Assembly (NCBI GenBank): GCA_009746045.1
Contig: RPFO01000276.1
Coordinates: forward strand, 2,558,102-2,622,101
Length of the DNA: 64,000 bases
Reading direction: 5' to 3'
DNA from: Mesostigma viride
Taxonomy: Eukaryota > Streptophyta > Mesostigmatophyceae > Mesostigmatales > Mesostigmataceae
In this document: positions 53,528 through 62,781 of the stretch, piece after piece
Layout of the letters: every line of letters begins with the position of its first letter
How positions within the stretch are numbered: position 1 is the first letter of the stretch
Position numbers and translations under genes: made by a program
The notes under the pieces: generated by a model
What the model was told of the DNA's origin: nothing
Seen by the model: the letters and a program-made list of their open reading frames with translations, nothing else
Databases searched by the model: none

Positions 53528-53925
53528 TAATTCTGGCAATGGCATGCCTGAGAAATTGCCCTGAGATTTTAAGCGCCTGAGAAAATGCCCTGAGATTTTA
53601 AGCGCCTGAGAAAATGCCCTGAGATTTTAAGCGCCTGAGAAAATGCCCTGAGATTTTCAGCCTGAGAAAAAAAAATCTCAGTGTCCACGTAAAATCTCAG
53701 TTTCCACTTAGCCCTGAGATTTCCTGAGATTTCCTGAGAAAAAGCCAATTTTCTCAGGCCAATCTCAGGAAATCTCAGGTCACTTTCTCAGGAAATCTCA
53801 GGAAATCTCAGGAAAATCTCAGGAAATCTCAGGAAATCTCAGGAACATCTCAGGAAATCTCAGGAACATCTCAGTTTTTTTCTCAGGAAATCTCAGGAAA
53901 TCTCAGGAAATCTCAGTTTTCTCAG
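53528..53925 (-). repeat. CACTA-1 right subterminal array
   Basis: Begins with three near-identical 34-bp units (GAGAAATTGCCCTGAGATTT, then TAAGCGCCT-like spacers). Dense TCTCAGGAAA words follow up to the right terminal repeat. Confidence 0.85.
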
Positions 53926-53941
53926 TAGCGAGTTCCTAGTG

Positions 53942-55075
53942 TAGTGGGACGATTAGCGTCCCTTTAGACTACACCTCTTTTCCGTGCACGCGGCTGCGTT
54001 TTCTTATATGCTCGTTAGCTCTAGGCGAGCATCATAGATGCTTTGTGGGGGGGGGAGGAGAGGTAGGACCTCCTCCACCTCAAGTGCCTCCTATCCGTTC
54101 ATTAGGAATCGGCTAGAATAGGAAAGTGCCTAGGAATAGATTCGGCTAGTCGCCGATGCTAGAACGTTGTTCATCGCCTTCCACTCTCTTTTACGCTTGG
54201 ATGTATATGCCTACGTTTAGACCCTTGTGGTTGGTGTTGTACCCCACAGCAGGAGTTCCTCGGCTACGGCGTTGGTCATCGACGACCATTTGGGCGCCAT
54301 CTTTCAACGACTCCCATATCAGTGCCTACTATTGCCTATGAAACCTGATCGGTCTTCCCCTACCCCTGCCTTCAATGTACAAGGTAACCCTACTGATACC
54401 CCTAAGGTTAGGGCTGCCCAGCAACGGGCCAGTGAGCCAATACGTCCTCCCCCTGTCACTATACTTCTACCCTTCCTGCAGCCCCTACCTCTGGTGCTGT
54501 ACCCCCAAGACGTTCTTTTCCTTCTCATTCGACTAGTAATAATAGCTTAGCAAAATAAGTACTACGTAGTTATTACCCCTCAATGGGCATCTATTTTCTT
54601 ATCGTGGGCCGATGCTAGGAAGTTCGTTTAGTCGCGTACATATACTGTCCCCAAATATAAGAAGTTTATGTCCTTTGAAGAAACTCAGACCTACCTTTTA
54701 ACTCATAGTGAATCAGATGTAGGCCTCCATTCTCGTCCTGCTCCTCTTGCTCGCCCTTCGGTAGATAGCCTTGTTTTGGTTACACCACCTCCATCTCCCC
54801 CTCGTCCTACGGTGTCATCCTCCTCTAGTGTAGATACTCCTCTCACCTTAGAGTTTGGCTCCCTATCCATTCCTGTTGTTAAAAAGGATTGATTTTACTT
54901 GTTTTCCTTTCTTAGGACATTAAAAGTTTTTCCTTTTTTCTTTCCTTGCTTTAAATTAGGGCTTTGTCCTTTTCCTTATTGCAACCTTAATTGTTTTTCC
55001 TCAAACTGAACATGGATCTAGTGGGTGGAGAGATGTCACCTATACCTACCACTAATAATTCTAATAATGCCAACA

Positions 55076-55130
<55 letters not shown>

Positions 55131-55169
55131 CGTCGTCCCTCTGTCACCCCTCCTACCTTTGAACAACGT
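53942..55169 (+). pseudogene. Gypsy leader and N-terminal gag remnants
   Basis: Short open pieces in all three frames (about 54156-54341, 54227-54550, 54668-54892) are rich in Pro, Ser and Thr like the following gag. None is continuous. An (AAT)n run of about 50 bp lies at 55079-55129. Confidence 0.4.
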
Positions 55170-56631
55170 ATGCATGTTAGATTTAGTGAAGACCCTTCTT
55201 TCACCATGATCTTTCATCCTGTTCCTTCTATCCCTGCTTATAACATGGGTCGTAACCCTGCCCCTGTAGGCCCGTCTGGTCGCCCTAGCGCAGTTCCCTT
55301 TCCTCCTCCTGCTTCTTGGTCCTACCCTGACACGGCCTACGAGGCTGCCCAGGTTCCTTCCCGCGTAGCAGAGCTAGAAGTTAATAGTGATTTCAGCACC
55401 ATGCCTTTAGATGACAGAAATTATGATCATTTTGCCAACTCCTCCCTTCGTGAACCATATACTGTTCCCTTCTCCTATGGGCACCAGCCTGAAACGGTGG
55501 CCCCTTCTAGACCCCTATCCAAAACCTTTCCTCTTCCTTCTTTCTATCCCTCTGATGTGGCAGTAGTAGACAGTGGTCCTATGGGTAGATCTGATCCTTC
55601 CCATCCTCCTAAGCCCCCTGCTCTTCCCCTCTTTGCTAACCTTCCCAAGTTGGATGTCAAGTCTACCCCTCGACAGTTTTTCACTTTTATTATGCTGCTT
55701 ACCTAGAACACAGAGTCGTGGCAAAATCATAATAGATGGCGTCTCCCTGATGCTGTATTAGTCCCTCACTATCTTACTACCTGTATTACCCCTGAGCTTG
55801 CCAACCTCATCCAGTGTGAATCCTTGGCCTCTCATGCCTACCCTAACTCAGTAGCAGGATTGTTTTAGCGGTTAGAGAGCCATTTAGTTCCTCCTCAGTG
55901 ATGCAGATTGGCAGGATAGATTAGCCTTTGGTACTTTGCAGCAAGGTACTAAACCAGGAATATATGAAAGAACTTGATGCACAGATGGTACGAATTAGGG
56001 ATGCGCAGAAGTACGTGCTCGTTTCCTTCAAGGCCTCAGTAGACCCTTATTACGTGAGGTAAAACGCCAGTTCTCTGCCTACCGTTTCACTGATCTGCCC
56101 CTCAAGCATGTGCGACAGCGTCTATTAAGAGTAGCAGATTTCTTTACCACTCCTCCTCCTACCCATCTCCTCCGTGTTGCTGATTGCATGTATGCTCATG
56201 CTCCTTTGTGTACTAGGGTTCATAACCTTGTCCTCACTCCTGAATAAGAATAGGCATATGTAGAAGAATTCGATATTTGCGTTACAGATATATCTGCATT
56301 GGATGTGTCTCACATCTCGTGTTATCATTGTCATGAGGTGGGCCATCTTAAGGCGGAGTGCCCCAAGTTCCTTTCTGGTGCTCCCCCTCATCCCGACGCT
56401 CGCCCTCCTCGTACCCCTCAGCGTGCTCCTATTCGTCCCACTTCAGGACGCATTCCCTCAGCTACCCCTAGTAGGCTGAATGCTGTGCAGACAGGACCCC
56501 CAGGGTTCCCCTATGATAATCAGGCTCCCGCACCCTCTTCGATCCCTCGTGACCCTCCAGCAGTGGCTTTTTCGCCAGGGTCTTCTTCGGGGTTAGTTCC
56601 TATGGATTTGGGGGGGGAGGGGGAACAGTAG
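55170..56631 (+). pseudogene. Gypsy gag with CCHC zinc knuckle
   Basis: 55170-55706 encodes a Pro-rich N-terminal part (LPKLDVKSTPRQFFTFIMLL at its end). 55707-56290 is broken by stops but keeps capsid-like words in one frame (LSRPLLREVKRQFSAYRF, LKHVRQRLLRVADFF). 56299-56631 carries CYHCHEVGHLKAEC, a perfect C-x2-C-x4-H-x4-C knuckle, and a Pro/Arg-rich tail ending in MDLGG at a run of eight G (56610-56617). After that run the pol frame takes over one base off. Known role: packaging of element RNA. This copy is a pseudogene because of the stops. Confidence 0.7.
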
Positions 56632-56639
56632 GCCTGTCA

Positions 56640-58346
56640 GCCGGGGGTAACCTGGACAGGTCCTTAGATAGTACCCCAGATAAAAAATTTTGCCTGCCTG
56701 TTTTTATAACCTCTGTAGGAGCTGAATCTTCCCTACCACTACGTGTGCGTCCTCTTATGTTCTTGAATGGTGGTTTAACCGTTCCCCATACTGTTGTAGA
56801 CCCTTTCTTGCATGCTGATGAACTCTTGAATGTCTCTGTGTTGGTAGATAGCGGTGCGGCTAGCTCCTTTGTGAGCGAGGCCCTAGTTAGGCGTTTAGGA
56901 CTAGTCCCTACCCCTCACACCAAACCTGTCACTGTTCATTATGCTGACGGTCGCACCAGTCATTCCCCGGGTACGGTGTCCCTTCCCCTGGTCATACAAG
57001 GACGTACTGTCAACCTGACGGCCACTATAGGCCCTATCACTACCGCTGATGTATTACTAGGATTAGATTGGCACCAGGATAATAAGATTACTATTAATTA
57101 TGATACCATGGTCATTTGGTTTCCAGATAGCTCTTACTGGGTACCGGAACGTCATTATAGATTGGAAAATTTATCCTTGGTAGATATTACTCCTCCTACA
57201 CCTGTTGATCCTCCTGTAAGACCTATACCTGAAGTATTAATGTCCAATGATGAGTTGCGATCTGAACATGGATATCTATTATGTATGTTCCTTCAGTTAG
57301 AAGTACAGGAGATACCTATCCCTAATAATAGTGTGGATATAGATGTAAACACAGTGGATACAATAGGAGTGGGATTTACTGAAAATGAAATAGTAAGATA
57401 CATGGCTGTGATAGATTCCTCAAAAGTTTTTGAAGAAAAGACTCCTTATCCTCCTCCTCGTTCTGTTTTACACCGTGTAGTTATCAAGGACGGTGCAGTT
57501 CCTACGCACTCTCCGATGTATAGAATGGGCCCTACCGAATTAAAGGAACTAAAACAGATTTTAGTGTCGCTATTAGAAGCAGGATTGATAGAGCCTAGTA
57601 ACTCTCCCTACTCAGCTGGTGTCCTGTTAGTTCCTAAGCCAAATGGCAAGTTTCGCCTAGTTACTGATTATAGGAAGTTGAATGATATTACTGTGAAGTC
57701 TAAATACCCTCTACCTCGTATTGATGATATATTTAATAAGGTTATTAAAGGTTCCACTTGTTTCACAGTACTGGATTGTGCGGATGGTTTTTGGCAGTTG
57801 CGGATAGCTCCGGAGGATTGCCATAAAACCGCCTTTGCTACCCCTTTTGGTCATTACCAGTTTAGAGTAGCGGCTATGGGACTCTGTAACTCTCCTGCCT
57901 CTTTTCAAATGTTAATGAATGAAGTGCTTAGACCTGTTATGGGAAATTCTCACCTTCCCCAAGTGTCCTCTGATTTAAAGGATCCTTCCTTCTCCTCTGT
58001 TTCCTTATCTGAGCACGATCGTTCTTGTGCTCAGGCTTACTTAGATGATATCCTTATTTACTCCCCTGATTTTGAAACGCACCTACGTGATTTAAAGAAA
58101 GTCTTAGAAATAATGTCTGAAAATTCCTTGTGGGCTCGCCGTGCTAAAGTTCGTTCTGGTAGGAGTGTACCATTTTTAGGACACGTTTTGTCAGATGCCG
58201 GGGGGGTCGCTACCGACCCGGATAAAACTAAGTCAATTCAGGAATGGCCAACCCCTACCGACGTTAAAGGTGTACGTAGTTTTCTACTAGGGATTGCCTC
58301 TTACTATAGGCGTTTTATCCCGCGTTCAGTTCGCAACTATAGTTAA
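56640..58346 (+). CDS. Gypsy pol: protease and reverse transcriptase (truncated)
   Basis: The frame is open from about 56620, with the first Met at 56745. The protease has LVDSGAASSFVSEALVRRLG and, later, DVLLGLDW. RT: FRLVTDYRKLNDITVKSKYP, FTVLDCADGFWQLRI (first Asp), FGHYQFRVAAMGLCNSPASF, and AYLDDILIYSP with the YLDD active site. An extra ~30-residue stretch (NSHLPQVSSDLKDPSFSSVS) sits just before YLDD. The thumb (FLGHVLSDAGG) and the start of the connection (GIASYYRRFIP) follow, and the frame ends at TAA (58344-58346) where RNase H should begin. Truncated but with no internal stop over more than 530 codons. Confidence 0.85.
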   Translation, partial: AGGNLDRSLDSTPDKKFCLPVFITSVGAESSLPLRVRPLMFLNGGLTVPHTVVDPFLHADELLNVSVLVDSGAASSFVSEALVRRLGLVPTPHTKPVTVHYADGRTSHSPGTVSLPLVIQGRTVNLTATIGPITTADVLLGLDWHQDNKITINYDTMVIWFPDSSYWVPERHYRLENLSLVDITPPTPVDPPVRPIPEVLMSNDELRSEHGYLLCMFLQLEVQEIPIPNNSVDIDVNTVDTIGVGFTENEIVRYMAVIDSSKVFEEKTPYPPPRSVLHRVVIKDGAVPTHSPMYRMGPTELKELKQILVSLLEAGLIEPSNSPYSAGVLLVPKPNGKFRLVTDYRKLNDITVKSKYPLPRIDDIFNKVIKGSTCFTVLDCADGFWQLRIAPEDCHKTAFATPFGHYQFRVAAMGLCNSPASFQMLMNEVLRPVMGNSHLPQVSSDLKDPSFSSVSLSEHDRSCAQAYLDDILIYSPDFETHLRDLKKVLEIMSENSLWARRAKVRSGRSVPFLGHVLSDAGGVATDPDKTKSIQEWPTPTDVKGVRSFLLGIASYYRRFIPRSVRNYS

Positions 58347-59056
58347 CGAAACTGTGGCTGAACTGTGGTTCAGCCTGCACTGATTAATATCTACAGAGGA
58401 AGTAGTTATATTAATCAATAGGTTTACGTTGCTGGTTATGGCTACCAGCACAGAACGCACGAGGCACGTGAGAACCGTCGCCGAAGGTGCGAGGACACAG
58501 GTGCAGGGAAAGTGGTGCTACCAAGTGGCAGCGTCCTGCTCGTTATATACTAATTGTGACGCAGTCACATCCAGATGACTGATAGGACAGATCATCTCAC
58601 AATATTGCTGTCCTTCACTCTGGACCAGCAGATCTCGACTCGTTATCCATAAATAGTCACATCAGTGTCCTGTCGCACAAGTCCTGTCACTATTTGTTAC
58701 GTCTAATCAATAGCATTGAATAAACCGCAGTGTCGGAGACTAAATGTCCTATCGTACACTGTGACAAGACGTCGTATGCCACGCGTCACTTGAAGAACCA
58801 CCGTAGAATCACCGAATCCAAGTAGAATGTAGTAGAACAGTATCTTGCTCATATCTCGAGCAATACTCATCAGAATGAACCCGTTTCTGGATTGTAGTAA
58901 CCGGAAGTAGAATCTCTACAAGCCAAGTAGCTTAGTAGAATAATATTGCTTGCCAGGCAATATTAACTCCAGCCCTTTCTTCTCTTTTAGAGCTTGGACG
59001 TAACAGCAATATTAACTCCAGCCCTTTCTTTCTTTTAGAGCTGTTAGGCTTGGCAA
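58347..59056. other. Spacer with an LTR-like segment
   Basis: 58695-59005 starts TGTTACGTC and ends GACGTAACA, like the gypsy LTR at 47429, but its body differs and no TSD was found. Just before and after 59005 the sequence GCAATATTAACTCCAGCCC is duplicated. 58347-58694 holds nothing recognisable. Confidence 0.4.
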
Positions 59057-59801
59057 CACATATATATATATTAAAAATATAATTACTTACAGCAGAGTGA
59101 AATCACTCAAACCAAAGCAAACGCCCAGCTATAAACCTATATACAGAGCCATGTCAAAGCTCTATACTACGATAAGACCAATGGAAACGCCTAACGGGAG
59201 GAACCTAATAGCCCTGCTGCACCGCAAAATCAGCCCGCGTACGGCGGAGCATGATGTCAGCCATGGCCCGAGTCAGCGCCACCGACAAGCGCTGACGCCA
59301 ATATGACGTCCAGGTCCGCGCCGACCATGGGGCCCGCTGGCCCTCCAGGTCCAGCCGATCCTCCCGGAGCCGGCAACACTCCTTGAAGAAGGCGGAGGTC
59401 AGGGGCCCCATGGCCCCAAACTCCTCCAGGACAAAGGGCACCACACGATGGTGCCCGACGTCGCCGTAGGCCAGGAGCTTGGCCCGCTCCGCCCGGTCCG
59501 CCGTGTAACCTGCCGTGAGGGAGGCCCCAGCCACGTGGCTAAGAGCCAAGGGCCGCGCCACCGAAACGTCAATAAGCAGATGCCGGCCACCCCCCTCAAA
59601 GTCCAGCACCACGATGTCAGGCCGGTGGTTGGGGGAATAGAAGGCAGCGCCATCCGCATCCTCGGACCGGATGTTCGCGTGGGGGAAAACCGACCGAATC
59701 ATGGCGAGCACCACCGTCAGGAGGACAGTGTGCAAATACAAATACCAATTCTGATTCTGTTGGCCCCCCATGCAGGCAAGGTAGTGAGTCCCCGTGGGTC
59801 C
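59057..59801 (-). mobile_element. RLE-LINE copy 1 (5' truncated)
   Basis: About 745 bp, nearly identical to 59803-60540 and joined head-to-tail to it. It has the same 3' end (ATATATTAAAAATATAATTA on the + strand) and is truncated at GTGGGTCC. It appears inserted at the AT-rich 3' terminus of copy 2, so ACATATATATAT is found at both borders. Confidence 0.85.
59205..59771 (-). CDS. RLE-LINE restriction-like endonuclease domain (copy 1)
   Basis: 188 residues in an unbroken frame. RPDIVVLDFEGG followed by HLLIDVSVARPL fits the R-PD-(x12-14)-D core of the restriction-like endonucleases of R2, R4 and Dualen LINEs, which nick the target DNA. The preceding CCHC finger is missing here because of truncation. 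Here the + strand run is six C (59590-59595), keeping EGGGRH in frame; copy 2 has five and is shifted. Confidence 0.8.
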   Translation of the reverse strand: MGGQQNQNWYLYLHTVLLTVVLAMIRSVFPHANIRSEDADGAAFYSPNHRPDIVVLDFEGGGRHLLIDVSVARPLALSHVAGASLTAGYTADRAERAKLLAYGDVGHHRVVPFVLEEFGAMGPLTSAFFKECCRLREDRLDLEGQRAPWSARTWTSYWRQRLSVALTRAMADIMLRRTRADFAVQQGY

Positions 59802-59946
59802 ACATATATATATTAAAAATATAATTACTTACAGCAGAGTGAAATCACTCAAACCAAAGCAAACGCCCAGCTATAAACCTATATACAGAGCCATGTCAAA
59901 GCTCTATACTACGATAAGACCAATGGAAACGCCTAACGGGAGGAAC

Positions 59947-60330
59947 CTAATAGCCCTGCTGCACCGCAAAATCAGCCCGCGTACGGCGGAGCATGATGTC
60001 CGCCATGGCCCGAGTCAGCGCCACCGACAAGCGCTGACGCCAATATGACGTCCAGGTCCGCGCCGACCATGGGGCCCGCTGGCCCTCCAGGTCCAGCCGG
60101 TCCTCCCGGAGCCGGCAACACTCCTTGAAGAAGGCGGAGGTCAGGGGCCCCATGGCCCCAAACTCCTCCAGGACAAAGGGCACCACACGATGGTGCCCGA
60201 CGTCGCCGTAGGCCAGGAGCTTGGCCCGCTCCGCCCGGTCCGCCGTGTAACCTGCCGTGAGGGAGGCCCCAGCCACGTGGCTAAGAGCCAAGGGCCGCGC
60301 CACCGAAACGTCAATAAGCAGATGCCGGCC
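59947..60330 (-). CDS. RLE-LINE endonuclease C-terminal part (copy 2)
   Basis: Continues the endonuclease after a frameshift at the five-C run 60332-60336. It carries PLALSHVAGASLTAGYTADR, GHHRVVPFVLEEFGAMGPLT and a basic C-terminal region ending DFAVQQGY, the same as copy 1. The catalytic PD lies in the upstream frame, so this copy needs the lost base to be active. Confidence 0.75.
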   Translation of the reverse strand, partial: GRHLLIDVSVARPLALSHVAGASLTAGYTADRAERAKLLAYGDVGHHRVVPFVLEEFGAMGPLTSAFFKECCRLREDRLDLEGQRAPWSARTWTSYWRQRLSVALTRAMADIMLRRTRADFAVQQGY

Positions 60331-61655
60331 ACCCCCTCAAAGTCCAGCACCACGATGTCAGGCCGGTGGTTGGGGGAATAGAAGGCAGCGCCATCCGCAT
60401 CCTCGGACCGGATGTTCGCGTGGGGGAAAACCGACCGAATCATGGCGAGCACCACCGTCAGGAGGACAGTGTGCAAATACAAATACCAATTCTGATTCTG
60501 TTGGCCCCCCATGCAGGCAAGGTAGTGAGTCCCCGTGGGATCCAGCGGCTGCCCACAGCTACCACAAGGCCGCCCGGCCGGAACAAGAGGCTGCGGGGCA
60601 AATAGCTGGTGCCGGAGCGCCACCGAGTAGTGGCTGGGAGCCAAGGCGAATGGGGGGGCCATGGGAAGAGCACGAAGGTACGCCGAGCCCACACTCCGCA
60701 AGGAAAGCGAGAACAGCCACGCACGTCCCTGGGCGTTGAGGTCCGCGAAAAGAGCAATCCAATCAGCCGTGTGCAGAATACCCGCGTAGGTTTTCTGGTG
60801 TTTATCGATGACGCGAGCAGGGAATGCGGCGGGAGATTGAACGGAGGCGACCGAGGGAGTGCCGCGAGGGAGGTGGCGCTGTACCGCCTGAGCGGCACGG
60901 ACGGGAGAACAGGCCTGCTGGATCTCAGCATAGGCCTCCTGGATGGCGGTGACGAAGGGCAAAGGGCTGCTGGGGTCCAGGAGGTCAGGCGCTGCCGTTG
61001 CCAAAAGGGGCAGGAGCCGGCAGCTTTCCGCCCACGACTGAGCGACGGAGCCCAAAAAGGCTGCTGGGGCCAGCCGGGCGGCACGAGTCAGACCGCAGCC
61101 ACCCATCCGTGCAGGCAGGGAGGCAATGCGAATAGCATGTGGCGGGAGGTCGGGGCCCGGGACCAGCTGCGCCAAGGCCGACTGGATGCGTTCGTCGTGG
61201 CCCTCGGCGGCCAGCCGGACCTGAGACGGAAGAGCGCCCCGGAGCCAGTGAACGACGCGAGGGTGAGCGCAAAACCACAGAAGCAGACCCTTGGTCTGCG
61301 AATCATGAAGGCGCGCAATCAAGGGCAGTACCTCAGTGCGTGCCTCGAGGGCGGCCCGCAGAGCATCGATGACAAACGCGGGGTCGCCAACCGGAACGCC
61401 GAGGACATCCAACCCATGGAGGCGCTCGTCCCGGCCCAAGAGCTGGGGCGGAAAGCCGGAGCAATCACCTTGGGGCGAGTACACCGCGCACTTGGCAAGG
61501 GTCAACTGGAGGTTGATGTCGGCCACCGCGGTCTGCAGTGCCAGCAGAGCCGCGGTGGTGTCCGGCACAGGGCCCAGCAGGTAGATATCATCCAAGTAGG
61601 CCTGAATAGCGACCGCCGGGTGGGCAGCATGGACCGCTTGGAGGCAACCCTGGAG
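60331..61655 (-). CDS. RLE-LINE RT second half, connector and CCHC finger (copy 2)
   Basis: Begins inside RT with IQAYLDDIYLLGPVPDTTAA (YLDD active site). The thumb region follows (LTLAKCAVYS, DVLGVPVGDP) and a long connector (AIRIASLPARMGGCGLTRAA). The zinc motif CGSCGQPLDPTGTHYLAC (C-x2-C-x8-H-x3-C) and the start of the endonuclease up to RPDIVVLDFEG come next. The frame opens at a five-G run on the + strand (61655-61659). The C-x2-C...H...C motif before PD-D is typical of RLE-type LINEs. Confidence 0.78.
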
Positions 61656-62101
61656 GGGGCGGCAAAGTACAGGGGTCCCAGGGGGTCCCCTTGCTGGGTG
61701 CCCGACCGCGACAGCAGGCCGCCGCGAGTGCCGTCCTCCATGATGTGAACCAGTTGGCCGGGCTGGCCGTAGCACACGGCTGTCCAAGCGTACAAGTCCT
61801 CGAAGGACTCCATGACGGCCGCAAACATGCTGGCGCGGGACAGACTGTTGAACGCGTTGTGGCAGTCGACCTTGACGACAGCGTGGGTGGGGTGGGCCTC
61901 GAGGTAGGCCTGCACCGAATGGATGAGGATATCCGCCCCGCCTGGAGTCGTCACCCCCAGCTGGGCCGCCACCGAGGTCTCACCCGCTGCGAGGGGCGGG
62001 CAGAAAAAGGCACGGAGCTCGGGCGCCTTTTGGCGGCAGATCACTTTGCCCACGAGCTTGCGGAGCACCTCACCGCAGGCGATCGGGCGCACCTTGCCCT
62101 C
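61656..62101 (-). CDS. RLE-LINE RT first half (copy 2)
   Basis: EGKVRPIACGEVLRKLVGK (RT domain 1), VVKVDCHNAFNSLSRASMF (first catalytic Asp) and SRSGTQQGDPLGPLYFA (QGDPLGP motif). It is entered from the preceding segment by a one-base shift at the eight-G run 62102-62109 and left by another at 61655-61659. Confidence 0.78.
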
Positions 62102-62109
62102 GGGGGGGG

Positions 62110-62690
62110 CAAGACACCCTTGAGCAGAGCGAGGAGGCGAGCGCCCGCTAACCACTCGCGCGCAGCGGGAGGAACGCGACCAGCCGCCAGGTCAATGAGG
62201 GTGTCAAAGAGAATGTCCTCGCCCCCATGCCCCACCAGGACCTCCAAGTGCTCGTAGCGCCAGCCCGACGGCCCGGTAGAGGAAGCCCGCGGGACCTCAC
62301 GCATCACCTCCAGGAAGCAGTCGCGGTCCAGCCGGAGGGGGGCCGGCAGGGGGTCCGGCACGGGCAGCTGGAATCCGGGCTCCGCAGGGTGAAGAGCCTC
62401 CAAGGCCGCCAGGGTAGCCGCATTGGCGGGGGCGAGCTTGGCCATTTCCAAGCGGGTCATGGCCCGGCTGAGCTGCCCCTCGCGGACGAGGCGGATGACG
62501 TCGGCGGCCACCCGCTCGAAGTTGACCTCCCCCGACAGCCGGGCCGTGCGCGGGGGCGGCACGCCAAACAGCCCCTCCCAGTCCCCCTGCAGAAAGCGTC
62601 GGCAACGGGCAATAACCGCACCCTGGAGGCCGCGCACACCACGCCCGAGAGGGGTGAGGAGCAGGCGGGGGTCACCATGTGCAGTTTAAA
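62110..62690 (-). CDS. RLE-LINE RT fingers and upstream region (copy 2)
   Basis: RCRRFLQGDWEGLFGV, then VAADVIRLVREGQLSRAMTR, and FLEVMREVPRASSTGPSGWR with YEHLEVL, which matches the LxxxPxxxSpGpDGwr-type start of the RT region. It ends AGARLLALLKGVLPPP at the homopolymer. The first residues overlap other frames between 62640 and 62690, where another shift seems to occur. Confidence 0.65.
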
Positions 62691-62781
62691 GCCCAGCGGG
62701 TCGTCCGGAGCGGCGTGCATGCGCCGGAGAGAAACGATTGCACATTGCGCGAAAAGGCTACGCGCGCGGTGGGGAGGTCGG

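Larger units (their letters stand above)
48313..53941. mobile_element. CACTA-1: 5.6-kb CACTA (En/Spm-type) DNA transposon
   Basis: Ends are CACTAGGAACTC (48313 on) and the complement GAGTTCCTAGTG (to 53941), with TA on both sides as a 2-bp TSD. Arrays of CTGAGATTTCCTGAG-like words lie inside both ends in opposite orientation. There is no recognisable transposase, so it is probably non-autonomous. 50100-52620 is homologous to parts of TIR-1 (20.1-25.9 kb). 48828-49202 (minus) has a Ser/Asp-rich open frame of unknown meaning. Confidence 0.85.
47429..58346 (+). mobile_element. Ty3/gypsy LTR retrotransposon, interrupted by CACTA-1 and truncated
   Basis: 5' LTR 47429-48004, a possible primer-binding site right after it, leader to 48312, CACTA-1 insertion (48313-53941), then gag with a CCHC knuckle and a pol frame with protease and RT. 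Coding stops in the RT-RNase H connection at 58346. RNase H, integrase and a matching 3' LTR are absent, so the copy is 3'-truncated or rearranged. Confidence 0.75.

Noticed and set aside
55079-55129. A coding Asn/Ile repeat domain in gypsy gag
   Set aside because: A pure (AAT)n microsatellite in a region already broken by stops.
58695-59005. 3' LTR of the gypsy element at 47429-58346
   Set aside because: It shares only the terminal 9 bp with the 5' LTR and the body differs, so it is kept only as an LTR-like segment.
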